DNA from: Bactrocera neohumeralis
Taxonomy: Eukaryota; Arthropoda; Insecta; Diptera; Tephritidae
DNA: 64,000 nucleotides
Reading direction: 5' to 3'
Assembly (NCBI RefSeq): GCF_024586455.1
Contig: NW_026089624.1
Location: forward strand, 12,243,341 to 12,307,340
A program made the position numbers and the translations under genes. Below, piece by piece: positions 1-10,522 of the stretch. How positions within the stretch are numbered: the first letter of the stretch is position 1; every line of letters starts with the position of its first letter. A model generated the notes under the pieces. That model made no database searches. It saw only the letters and a program-made list of their open reading frames with translations, and was not told the DNA's origin.

Positions 1-549
1 AATGTCACCGAAGTTCTTTCACTAATAATTGATACAAACTTAACAAAACATCAGTACTTAAAAATCAGTGATTTTATAAACTCTAAACTTTCGTACAAAG
101 TTTTGCCCAGCTATACAAAGGTTTTAAGTGAAAAGAAAAAAAGTTATCCAGATGCAGAATCGGTTAGCGTGAGTGAATCACAGGCTAAAGTAAAGCTACA
201 AAGTTTACTTGACCATACAGCTTCACGTATATTAGATCTCCAAACTGAAGTGTTGAACGTCATACCCGATGTAAATATAAGCAATCTTGTTTTGATAGGC
301 AAGTGGGGGTACGATTGTAGCTCCGAATACAGTGAATATAAACAACGTGTTAGTAACAATACTCTACAAGACAATATTTTATTTGTAACATCCTATGTAC
401 CCCTTTAATTAGTTACTAAATCTTCGACACTACAAGATACTAAAGTTATGTGGAAAAATCCTCGACCGTCGTCCACTCGATACTGCAGACCAATACGATT
501 TAGTTTCAAAAAAGAGACAACAGAATATAATAATAAAATTTTTATTTGA
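1..549 (+). pseudogene. N-terminal part of an unnamed TE-associated protein (family 1)
   Basis: Frame 1 is open from the left edge to a TAA at 406-408 and continues in the same frame to a TGA at 547-549, so this is one coding remnant with one internal stop. The readable part has a helical segment, the block KWGYDCSSEYSEYKQ near 307-351 and, after the stop, NPRPSSTRYCRPIRF near 457-501. I remember these two blocks from unnamed repetitive proteins of arthropods and cnidarians; I cannot name the superfamily. The aspartate in the KWG-D block might be catalytic, but that is a guess. The upstream part lies outside the window and the rest of the protein is absent: after 549 the sequence is AT-rich and then RTE copy A begins. 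It is not obviously the same family as the gene at 20930-26150. Confidence 0.5.
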
Positions 550-654
550 ACTGTAAAAAATAAATTGTTTAATTTTATAAAATTAAATGGCACATCTGTT
601 TTCCTTTCTATTTATTAATAATAAATCCGGGAATTGGAACAAAATTTATCACAT

Positions 655-2261
655 TCTCTTCCTCTGCTTCCCCCGGCGGGTATTGCGTCGAATACTTTCA
701 GAGCTGAAGTGTTTTCATCCATCCGGACAACATGACCTAGCCAGCGAAGCCGCTGTCTTTTAATTCGCTGAACTATGTCAATGTCGCCGTATATCTCGTA
801 CAGCTCATCCTTCCATCGAATGCGATATTCGCCGTGGCCAATGCCCAAAGGACCATAAATCTTTCGCAGAATTTTTCTCTCGAAAACTCGTAACATCGAC
901 TCAACTGTTGCTGTCATCGCCCAAACCTCTGCACCATATAGCAGGACGGGAATTATGAGCGACTTATAGAGTTTAGCTTTTGTTCGTCGATAGAGGACTT
1001 TACTTTTCAATTGCCTACTCAGTCCGAAGTAGCACCTGTTGGCAAAAGCAATCCTGCGTTCGATTTCAAGGCTGACATTGCTGGTGGTGTTTACGCTGGT
1101 TCCAAGATAGACGAAATTATCTACAACTTCAAAGTTATGACTGTCAACAATGACGTGAGAGCCAAGTCGCGAGTGCGACGACTGTTTGTTTGATGACAGG
1201 AGATATTTCGTTTTGCCCTCGTTCACTGCCAGACCCATTTGTTTTGCTTCCTTGTCCAGCATGGAGAAAGCAGAACTAACGGCGAGGGTGTTGAGGCCGA
1301 TGATATCAATATCATCGGCATACGCCAGCAGCTGTACACTCTTATAAAAGATGGTACCTTCTGTATTTAGTTCTGCAGCTCGAACTATTTTCTCCAGAAG
1401 CAGGTTGAAGAAGTCGCACGATATGCCTTGTCTGAAACCTCGTTTGGTATCGAACGGCTCGGAGAGGTCAACGTTACTCAACGTCAGTTTACACAGCCGT
1501 ATTAGTTTTGCGGGGATACCAAATTCAGACATCGCGGCATAAAGGCAGTTCCTTTTCGTGCTGTCGAAAGCAGCTTTGAAATTAACGAAGAGGTGGTGTG
1601 TGTCGATTCTTCTTTCACGGGTCTTTTCCAAGACTTGGCGCGTGGTGAATATCTGGTCGGTTGTTGATTTTCCAGGTCTGAAGCCACACTGATAAGGTCT
1701 AATCAGTTCGTTGACGGTGGGCTTTAATATTTCACACAATACGCTCGATAGAACCTTATATGCGATGTTGAGGAGACTAATCCCACGGTAGTTGGCGCAG
1801 ATTGTGGGGTCACCTTTCTTATGGATTGGGCATAGCACACTTAAATTCCAATCGTTGGGCATGCTTTCATCCGACCATATTTTACAAAGAAGCTGATGCA
1901 TGCTCCTTATCAGTTCTTCGCCGCCGTGTTTGAATAGCTCGGCCGGTAATATATCGGCCCCCGCCGTTTTTTTGTTCTTCAGGCGGATAATTGCTATTCG
2001 AACTTCTTCATGGTCGGGCAATGGAACGTCTGCTCCATCGTCATCGATCGGGGAACCGGATTCGCCTTCTCCTGGCGTTGTGCGTTCACTGCCATTCAGC
2101 AGGCTGGAGAAGTGTTCCCTCCATAATTTAAGTATGCTCTGGGCATCGGTCACTAGATCACCTTTGGGGGTTCTACAAGAGTATGCTCCGGTTTTGAAAC
2201 CTTCTGTAAGCCGCCGCAGTTTTTCGTCGAATTTTCGAGCATTACCCCTGTCGGCGCCAGC
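655..2261 (-). pseudogene. Reverse transcriptase half of RTE LINE copy A
   Basis: Open from 2153 downward in a frame shifted from the endonuclease. RT motifs in order are LKNKKTAGAD, ANYRGISLLN, YQCGFRPGKSTTDQIF, the palm Asp block HHLFVNFKAAFDS, and the catalytic LLAYADDIDIIG. Compared with copies B and C it lacks a short segment after LTLSN and a few residues at RQG. The C-terminal part contains the YLGTSVNTT, VLLYGAEVWAM and RLRWLGHVVRMDE blocks typical of RTE-like proteins. The reading frame runs into unrelated sequence below about 655, which is where homology to the other copies ends. Expression is unlikely, since the endonuclease half is broken. Confidence 0.85.
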
Positions 2262-3487
2262 TTATCAAGCTCTTCGTACTCACGCATTTCGGCCTCTTTC
2301 TTTTTCTGTCTGCAAATGCGTCTCGCTTCCTTCTTCAAATCTCGGTATCTATCCCATCCCGCACGTGTTGTGGTCGATCGTAACGTTGCGAGGTAGGCAG
2401 TCTGTTTTCTCTCCGCTGCGACACGGCACTCCTCGTCGTACCAGCTGTTCTTTTGCACTTTCCGAAAACCAATGGTTTCGGTTGCAGCTGTACGTAAGGA
2501 GTTTGAAATGCCGTCCCACAGTTCCCTTATACCGAGTTGTTGACGAGTGCTCTCAGAGAGCAGGAGTTGAAGCCGGGTAGAAAATCGTTCGGCTGTCTGT
2601 TGTGATTGCAGCTTCTCGACGTCGAACCTTCCTTGTGTTTGTTGGCGTGCGTTTTTTGCTGCACAGAGGCGGGAGCGAATCTTGGCTGCAACAAGATAGT
2701 GGTCCGAGTCGATGTTAGGACCTCGGAGCGCACGATCATCTAAAACACTGGAGACGTGTCTTCCGTCTATCCCAACATGATCGATCTGGTTGGTAGTTTT
2801 TCGATCCGGAGACAGCCAGGTAGCTTGATGAATCTTTTTATGCTGGAATCTAGTACTAGAGATAACCATATTTCGGGCCCCGGCGAAGTCGATCAGCCTC
2901 AACCCATTTGGGGATGTTTCGTCGTGGAGGCTGAATGTACCGACCGTAGTGTCAAAGATACCTTCTTTACCCACCCTGGCGTTAAAGTCGCCAAGCACAA
3001 TTTTGACATCGTGGCGGGGGCAGCTCTCATAAGTGCGCTCTAAGCACTCATAAAAGACATCTTTGGTCACATCGTCCTTCTCTTCCGTCGGGGCGTGGGC
3101 GCAAATCAGCGATATGTTGAAGAACCTCGCTTTGATGCGGATTGTGGCTAGACGTTCATTCACCGGAGTGAATCATAGTACTCGGAGACGGAGTCTCTCT
3201 CCCACCACGAATCCAACACCAAACTTGCGCTCCTTTTTATGGCCACTGTAGTAAATGTCACAAGGACCTACTCGTCTCAGTCCTTGTCCCGTCCATCGCA
3301 TTTCTTGGACGGCGGTGATGTCAGCATTTATTTTTGCGAGGACATCAACCAGCTGGGCAGCGGCACCTTCCCAAGTAAGGGTCCGGACATTCCAGGTGCA
3401 TGCCCTCAAATCGTAGTCCTTATTTCGTTTGCCATGGTCGTCATCAAAAGGGGGGTCTCTCATCCGAAGCTGCTTTTTCTTTTTCAT
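2154..3487 (-). pseudogene. APE-type endonuclease half of RTE LINE copy A
   Basis: This is the N-terminal half of the LINE ORF, which nicks target DNA to prime reverse transcription. Visible APE-family landmarks are VQEMRWTGQG (metal-binding Glu), LGDFNARVG (Asp/Asn), NQIDHVGIDG and SDHYLVAAK (catalytic His). A stop just below 3173, in the segment before NERLATIRIK, splits the frame; the next piece (2153-3163) is in the same frame. A one-base shift near 2262, just after EELDKLA, throws the downstream part into the frame used by the RT piece. Copy B has an unbroken frame at both places, so these are lesions of copy A. Downstream of the endonuclease is a Lys/Arg-rich helical linker. Confidence 0.8.
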
Positions 3488-3660
3488 TGGAGTGTTTTTT
3501 TACGTGGCGGGTCCCAAACCCAACGCACAACCCTATGTAGGGGATATTTCGCCTTCTCACATTAGCTCGCCTTCGAACGGATGTTCTTAGGCTACCCAGA
3601 GGATACTTGGTCAAAGACCGGAAGTAGTGAGCTGCTTGAGCCATGTGTAAAAGAATCGTT

Positions 3661-4106
3661 ATAACACCTTATATACCCAACTTCAATAAGTCTAATAGTA
3701 GTTTTCGCTGCAATGCACTTACAGGCTATGATTACAGGTGCAACGTGAATTCGTTCCAACCGTTTAACTAGTGTAGTTTTTCCAAGACGAGCCCGTAAAA
3801 GATTATTGGCTTAACTACGGTTTTAACAGAGCCAATTTTGAGACTGTGATATAAGAGGTTGCCTCTTGCTAATTTTGGTTTGCTAAAAGCGAAAATGTTA
3901 GTGAAAATTTCCTAACATAGGACATTGTGTGGTGTAGTCAAATAATATTATTATATAAATATTTCCAATTAACTGTACCTTGCCAAATATTCAATTCATT
4001 TTGAGAAATTTTATTTATTTTGTTCCATATATACATATGTACATTGTACATATGACGCTTGGATCCAAATTTTGATATTTTACCATTCCCAGAATATTTT
4101 TTCTTT
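3661..4106. other. Non-coding stretch between LINE A and BEL1
   Basis: AT-rich sequence of about 450 bases with no ORF or repeat that I can assign. It is the target into which the BEL1 element inserted: its last five bases, together with 4111, form the GTTCC duplication. Matching flank continues at 12520. Confidence 0.6.
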
Positions 4107-4111
4107 GTTCC
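4107..4111. repeat. BEL1 target-site duplication, left
   Basis: GTTCC directly left of the LTR; the same five bases follow the other LTR at 12515-12519. Five bases fits BEL/Pao integrases. Confidence 0.85.
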
Positions 4112-4706
4112 TGTACAGATTAAGACAGTCTTTGCTTAAGTCTGTACTGTGAGAGTTCACTTTTGACTCTGGTTTTCTTTATTAAAATTTCTTCCCTCAA
4201 TACATTTCTTAATTCTAATTTCTTAACTATGTATATATGTATATGTGTGTATGCTTAGTGTGCATACACATGTGTAAATATGTATTATATTTTTATTGCA
4301 TTTTCCAGATACCAACGCATTGATATTTTATAGTTTTTTAGATTAGTGCATCTAACGCACTTATACACATACGTACACACGCTTGATACTTTCTTATCTG
4401 TTGCTTGTGTGCATTAATATTTCGAGTATGTATATTTGGTATTTTAATATTAGTATTATGTATACTCTAATTTATGAGTTTTCTTTTATGTGCAATGATT
4501 TTCACATTTTTATGAGCAAGTCTCATATTACAATTTTGTTGCTTACCATTGCACTTGACATTTAGTGGACTGTATATACTTTTTATTTAATTTATTGTTT
4601 ACATGTATATTTTTATGTATTAATGTAGTTGTGTCAAAAATATAATTTTGTATATATAATTCTATCTTAAGGTTACAAAACTTTCATGTTCATATCTTTA
4701 TGAACA
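4112..4706 (-). repeat. BEL1 3' LTR
   Basis: A 595-bp terminal repeat beginning TGTACAG and ending GAACA on the plus strand, nearly identical to 11920-12514. It serves as the 3' LTR because the element reads on the minus strand. Differences from the partner that I could see include single bases in the segments near TGTATTATATT, TATTTGGTAT, TGAGCAAG, TATTTAATT and AATTCTATC. Confidence 0.95.
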
Positions 4707-4771
4707 TTCTGCCAGGGGCCAAAGTTGTATCTTAACTTTACTTGTATATTATGTTTTATTATTAATATTTT

Positions 4772-6580
4772 TTAATTATGTCTAACTGGAAGTTCAAATG
4801 GAACAGACACAGTTCTTGTTACACATTTGGATCTTATATATAAAATAGTAATGATTAATACTATTATCAAAACTAATGTTAGCGAAACGTGACCACTTAC
4901 GTGATGAAAATTTATACCTTTTAATTGTATATTTTCTGTTTTGAGGAGTTCTATTTGTTGTTCAAGATGTACGATATCTTTGGTATTGTTTATTAATGTT
5001 GAATCAAAAGGTTTTATTTGTAGTTCTGGAATATCTTCAATATCTTTAACCCAAGAAGAGGATAGCAATTCTTTTTTAATTTCAGAGTTTATGTGATGAG
5101 ATGCTGTTATAGTTACTCCTTCATGCCGGACTGTGCATCCTTCTCTTATTGTCATAATGCCTTGACTAGGGATTTCTATATGCATTTGTTGATTATTATC
5201 ACATTCTAGATATATCATTGCTTTGCTAAATTATTTGTAAAGCCACCGATTTTGAGAAGATAATTTTATCCAAACGTTTTCATTTGTAGAAGGTTTGAAA
5301 TCACATGCTTCATTTTGTAATTGTTTTAAAGCTGCTACTTTACATGAATTATCCGTCGCTGATTTCCAAGCTAAATTTCCAGGACATTGGTAATGATTCT
5401 CTGAGTTAGTAGAACATTTATCTAGATCTACTTGGTTTATAAGTGAATATTGATTCAAATCAAACTTGTATATTAAATATTCTGCCCTTATTTCTGGAAT
5501 AATCATATTCCCTTTGTAATTTATTGGAAGTGGATTTAATTTATATACGTTTGACGGTTCATACGATATTAAGGGAATTTCTAGGTTTATGACTAGCCGT
5601 GAATCAACAATTAAACCTTTAGCAGTCATCGATTTATAAATTTCTTTTAATTCGTTACCCGATTGTCTTCCAGGTAGTATTAATTTGTGTGGTAGTTTGT
5701 TTCTAATAAATTCAATTTCTTTATTAAGTTGCGAAGGCTTTAATAGTTTTGGATTTATGCGACCATGATTTATGTCAATTAGAAGATTAATTATTGAAGT
5801 TTGGATTTCTTCACATTCGTCCATAACTATTCCTATTGAAATGGTTAATATTTGAAACATCAAGGTCATTCGTTCAGCATTTTGATCTTTTATTAGTTCG
5901 TTATAAAATTTATTAAGTTGTTGATTCATTTTCTCAAAATTACGGTTAACTTCATCTGTTGTCTTTTTTAATATATTTATGGTAGAATCAACTACCGATG
6001 TCTGCCTTTTAAACAATTTTGCTATATCTTTTTGGTTGTCGAAAATATTTCTAATATTTGATTCCATATTTTCTCGGTCATCAGCATCCATAATTCCGAA
6101 TAATATATGGTAAATTGAACCAACGAATTCGAATGGTGCTCGCTTTTTTCTATTTTGTTTTTTCATAAACAATTCATTATTTGCTTTAAGACTATTATAT
6201 TTGTCATTTAAAGTTGCAGTAATCATTATGCAGGCATCTTCGTAATAGGTCAATATTTTGCATTGATTTTCAAGTCTGTTAATAAATTCTTGTATTTTAT
6301 GCATCCGATCATAATAAGTACCTAATTCGTAATAGACTATTAAATTCCATTTTGAATTTATTATGTCCATTTTACTAATCGGTTCCAAATATATTGCTGT
6401 ATTATTTTTTAGTTTAGTCACTGAAGCTCCTGATTTAGATGTATCATTAATGTATAATGACTTAGTTTGTGTTGCTAGCATGAGTATCGTTAAGAACCAC
6501 ATCATCAATTTGCTTGATTTACTCGGTCGTTCTGAGGTTGCAGTATTTTTTGTTATTCTCGAAGTCAGCAAACTTGTCAC
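4772..6580 (-). pseudogene. F-type (baculovirus-F/errantivirus-like) envelope gene of BEL1
   Basis: A two-part frame on the minus strand, 6580-5231 then 5218-4772, both in the same frame and separated by one TAA at 5231-5233. Part one (449 residues) has a hydrophobic signal-like stretch near residues 26-40, a basic furin-type site RKKR at residues 144-147 and straight after it a hydrophobic segment resembling a fusion peptide, then helical and Cys-rich regions. Part two (148 residues) continues the ectodomain and ends with one membrane helix (VSLTLVLIIVLIITILYI) and a short tail. Cleavage site followed by fusion-like peptide and C-terminal anchor is the layout of insect F-like envelope proteins. 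It overlaps the end of the integrase frame by 62 bases in another frame. The internal stop removes the anchor, so a membrane protein is not expected. Confidence 0.8.
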
Positions 6581-7912
6581 ATGATTTGCTTCCTCTGCTG
6601 TTTGTTACCTCCAGTGGGCATAATTTGTGAACGGGCCGTTTAAGTATGCCATTTTGTAATTTTAGAGTTACAACTCTTATATTTCCATCCTTTCCCGGAT
6701 GAGTTTCAATAATTTTTCCTAATGGCCATTTGGCTGAATGAGTTTCTTCATCTTTAATAATAACTATTTGTCCTTGTACGAGATTAGCTTGTTTGGTTTT
6801 CCATTTCATGCGTTGTTGCAACATTACAACATATTCGCTTTCCCATCGTTTCCAAAAGTCTTTTTTAAGTTTTTGTATTAATTTCCATCTATCTAATGAA
6901 CCTATTTGGTTATCATTAATTGCTTCAGGACAATCTATTATTGGACATCCTATTAAAAAATGGCCAGGCGTTAAAACATCTATATCGCTTTCACTATCTA
7001 TCGCATATAAAGGTCGTGAATTCCGACAAAATTTGTTCCATTGTCCGAATATATATGTTGACTTTTACCTCTTCAAGCAAAAAATCTTTTCAAAGCAGCT
7101 AGGAACGCTTCGGTTGTTAAATCACTTACTGCTTCTAAATGAATAGCTTTTGTTGCCATACAAACAAATACAGCTATATATCCTTTAAATGTTTTTTGTC
7201 CTCGTCCTTTTGAACATTTCATATAAATAGGTCCTGCATAGTCTATACCAACGTGTGTAAATGGAATTGACATAGATACTCGGAATTCTGGAAGATTTCC
7301 CATTAATTGTTTTGCTACTTCTTTGCGGTAACGTACGCATCTACTACAAGTTCGAATTGTCTTTTTTATAGAATTCTTCAATCCAACAATGCAGTAATTC
7401 CTTCTAATCATTGATTCCATTAACTTGTTTCCTCCATGTAAAGTTATTTTATGAATATTTTCAATTATCAATGATGACAAATGTGACTTATTTAATATTA
7501 TTGGGTGCTTTTGATTAAATTGAAGATTTGAATTACCCAATCTACCTACTACACGAAGGATTCCCTTATTATCCAAAATTGGATTTAAGCTTGCAATGCT
7601 ACTTTTATGATTAATTTCTTTTTTTATTTCTAAACTCTGAATTTCCTCTCTAAATTGTAATTTTTGCTGATATCTTATTAACATTTCTTCAGCTTCCTTC
7701 ATTTCAGATTTAACTAAGTATTCAGGGCATTTTTTCCCTCTTATTCTTTTTACAAATCGCAAAATATAAGCTACTACCCTTATTAATTTGCTTAAACTAG
7801 AATATTTAAGTATTACCTTATCCAAGAAATGTAATTCCTCTGAGGTTGTCACATACGTTGCATCGATTTGAATAATCTTCTTTATTGGCCAATGATGTTC
7901 CTCTTCTCGCAA
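6519..7912 (-). pseudogene. Integrase of BEL1, internally deleted
   Basis: The upstream piece (7912-7073) holds the RNase H-integrase linker, the zinc-binding H-H-C-C region ending TCSRCVRYRKE and the start of the DDE core, with FTHVGIDYAGP carrying the first catalytic Asp. A stop follows RFFA. The second core block, YSDNGTNFVG, is readable just after it, but the sequence then jumps to LTPGHFLIG, so the stretch that should carry the catalytic Glu is missing. The downstream piece (6824-6519, another frame) is the C-terminal domain found at the end of BEL/Pao integrases, with WPLGKIIETHPGKDG. The deletion alone makes the enzyme inactive. The upstream frame is shifted relative to RT near 7965. 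Confidence 0.85.
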
Positions 7913-7947
7913 CCATTTTGGTCCCTTCCACCATAGATCGTGTTCTA

Positions 7948-9649
7948 TTAGTTTGTTCGCCAGTACCCTCTGGTTGCTACATCAGCTGGATTGTCCTTTG
8001 TTCCAACGTGTTGCCATTTCGCATTGGAAACAAGTAATTTGATTTCTTCTATTCGTGTTCTAATAAATCTGTCTTTACTTTGGCAATTATTTATCCATGC
8101 TAACGTTATAGTTGAATCGCTCCAAGCAAATATTTTCATTTCTCTGTTGATGACTGTTTTTATCCTTTGCAGTAATTTAGCAAGTAGGTGAGCCGCGCAT
8201 AGTTCCAGTTTTGGTAACGTTTTCTTATTTTTAATTGGATTCACTTTAGTTTTACCAGTAACAATTGTTATAACTGATCCAACTTTAGTATATACAACTG
8301 CTGCATAAGCTTTCTCTGAAGCATCTGCGAATCCATGTAGTTCAAATTTAAAGTTGTTTTTAGTTTTAAACCATCTAGGAATTTTTATTCGTTTTATCTC
8401 TGGTATATGCTGCATAAACTCTTGCCATTCTTTTGTTAAATTCTCGTCAAGTAACTCGTCCCAGTTGAGTTTCATCAACCAAAGTTTCTGTATAAATAAC
8501 TTTGCTATAACGGTTGTTGGTGAAAGCCATCCCATTGGGTCGAAAATTCGCGCTAAATCAGACAAAGCTTGTCTTTTTGTAACCAGCTTTTGCGTTGAAA
8601 GATTCGTATTAAATCCAAACATATCTTTGGTAAGATCCCATTGAATACCCAATGTCTTTATTGTTTCGTCTTCTGCTATTTTTATTACTTCATTCGCGTT
8701 ATTTACCGGAATTGTTGCTATGATTTCACTGTTGTTTGACATCCACTTCCTTAAGTGAAATCCATATTTTTGTAGTTGTTTCGATATTTCATACTGAATG
8801 GCCTTACATTCATCTATTGAATCTGCTCCTGTCATTAAATCGTCCATGTAGAAGTCGTTTTTAATGATGTTTGAAAGCAAATAGTTGTGGGGCTCGCATA
8901 GTTTGGCAATTTCTTGTAAAGTTCTCGTTGCCAAAAAAGGAGCTGATGCTGTCCCATATGTAACTGTTTGTAGTTTGTATTCTTCTATCGGCTCTCCTTT
9001 TGTTTCTCTCCACAATATACGTTGGTAATCTTGATCACTATCTGTTATTTTAATTTGTCGAAACATCTTTTCAATATCACTAGTTAATACATATTGCCAA
9101 AGTCTCGATTTGATTATAATGTCAAATATATCTCTTTGAAGTCTCGGTCCTATGAAGAGGATGTCATTTAAACTACTTCCATTTGTAGTTTTTGCAGACG
9201 CATCGAAAACTACTCGTAGTTTAGTCGTTCTACTGTCTTCTCGAATCACTGCTTGATGTGGCAAATAGTATTTTCCGCATTTATTTTCACTTGCTTTTTC
9301 CATGTGGCCCATTTCTGAATATTCTTTCATAAATTGCACATATTGTTGTTTTAACTCGTTATTTGTAGCGAACCTTTTCTCAAGATTAAGAAACCTCGCC
9401 ATAGCTTGTTTGCGAGAATCGCCTAATTCTTTTTTTTTGCTTAAAAGGTAGATTGACGACAAATCGATTATTTCCATTTCTTACTGTTGTTTTTTCAAAA
9501 ATTCTTAGGCATTCATCATCATCTACTGTATCTGCTGGAGTTGTAGTGTCTTCTATTTCCCAAAACTTCTCCAATGTTGTAGTAACCGCTGCTAAAATTG
9601 TATTGTTTTTTCTCGGTTGTTGTAAAACTCCCGACAATATCCAGCCCAA
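7948..9649 (-). pseudogene. Reverse transcriptase and RNase H of BEL1
   Basis: The main frame (9477-7948) begins in the RT fingers. Motifs in order: PHQAVIREDSRTTKLRVVFD, the VLTSDIEKMFRQI block with the first catalytic Asp, TYGTASAPFLATRTL, the catalytic NDFYMDDLMTG, then FHLRKW, and the RNase H region with HGFADASEKAYAAVVY, KLELCAAHLL and FAWSDSTITLAWI. It ends at NPADVATRG, where a one-base shift near 7965 moves integrase to another frame. Upstream, 9649-9386 is the protease-RT connector in the gag frame; the shift into the RT frame falls in an A-rich run near 9430-9440. Frameshifts in homopolymers can be assembly errors as well as mutations. Confidence 0.88.
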
Positions 9650-10522
9650 TTTCGTAGCTTGACCTAGTATTCGATCCTTTTTAAATATACCTTATTCTAG
9701 TATGTCGGCATATATGTCACTTCCAATGACAATATCGATTCGATCTGATTTTTTGAAATTGGGATCAGCTAAAGTGTAGTTTTTCAATTGTTCTATATCC
9801 CATTTAAACGTTTTGTCTGGTTGAGCACTCGCTAATTTCGGCAAAATTAGTGCTTCGACATTGTACGCCTCGTTGCTTAGGAATCTCGGCTTGATTTTAA
9901 TGTTGATTTTAAATTTGGACACTCCCACTGTGGTATTTCCTAAACCTTGTAGTTCAGTTACTTCTCTTCTTCTTGGTAAATGAAGTATTTGAGATGCTTC
10001 TTCGGAAATAGTAGTTTTTTGGGATCCTTGATCGATTAGAGCTCGCAATGTCACATACTCTCCATTTGCTGCCTTCACCCTTATCTGTGCTGTTGCTAGG
10101 AGTATCGCCATTTCCGAATGTTTCGTCATCATTGTGGAAGATGTTTTTGTGACATTTTCTTCACTTCCTCCTTTTCCTTTTTGGAATTCATTGAAGTGCA
10201 ATAAATTGTGATGATTTCTTTCACACTTATTGCACTTCTTTTTATTATTACATTTTCCTTCATGTACGTGATCAAGGCAAATGTAGCATAACTTGTTGTT
10301 TGTTATGAATCTTCTTCGATTCATCGTAGTCAATGTCTGAAACTTTCTGCATTCACCAATTTGATGCCCAGGAACCTTGCAGTATACACAATTATTTTGT
10401 GCCGCTGTATAAAATGTAGGTGTTCGCTGTGGCTGCTTTTGATTGTTCCATTTAGTTGGTTTTCTGTCGCGTATTGCTTCTAGAGCTTGATATTGCTGTT
10501 CCAGAAAACTGAAGACGTCAGC
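9650..10522 (-). pseudogene. Zinc knuckles and aspartic protease of BEL1
   Basis: Continues the gag frame after a TAG at 10523-10525. It contains Cys/His clusters of nucleic-acid-binding type (CVYCKVPGHQIGEC, CYICLDHVHEGKC, CNKCERNHHNLLH) and then the protease, with the active-site block RALIDQGSQKTTISEEA characteristic of BEL/Pao. A further TAA at 9692-9694 interrupts the same frame after DIYADILE. The protease would release Gag, RT and integrase from the polyprotein. No frameshift is needed between gag and protease, so these two stops are the lesions here. Confidence 0.85.

Larger units (their letters stand above)
655..3660 (-). mobile_element. RTE-like non-LTR retrotransposon, copy A (3' end lost)
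   Basis: This minus-strand LINE runs from its 5' end near 3660 to about 655, where it stops inside the C-terminal Gly/Arg-rich segment (PAGGSRGR). The last part of the ORF and the AAG tail seen in copies B, C and D are missing. LINEs normally lose the 5' end, so loss of the 3' end implies a later deletion or rearrangement rather than incomplete reverse transcription. Layout from the 5' end is a short leader, an APE-type endonuclease, a reverse transcriptase and a C-terminal extension. Clade assignment to RTE or a close relative rests on the single ORF order, the short 3' end with a trinucleotide tail in sister copies and the C-terminal LRWLGHVVRMDE block. Confidence 0.85.

Noticed and set aside
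1900..2580. 226-codon plus-strand frame
   Set aside because: Antisense shadow of the LINE A coding sequence; Ser/Pro-rich product without motifs.
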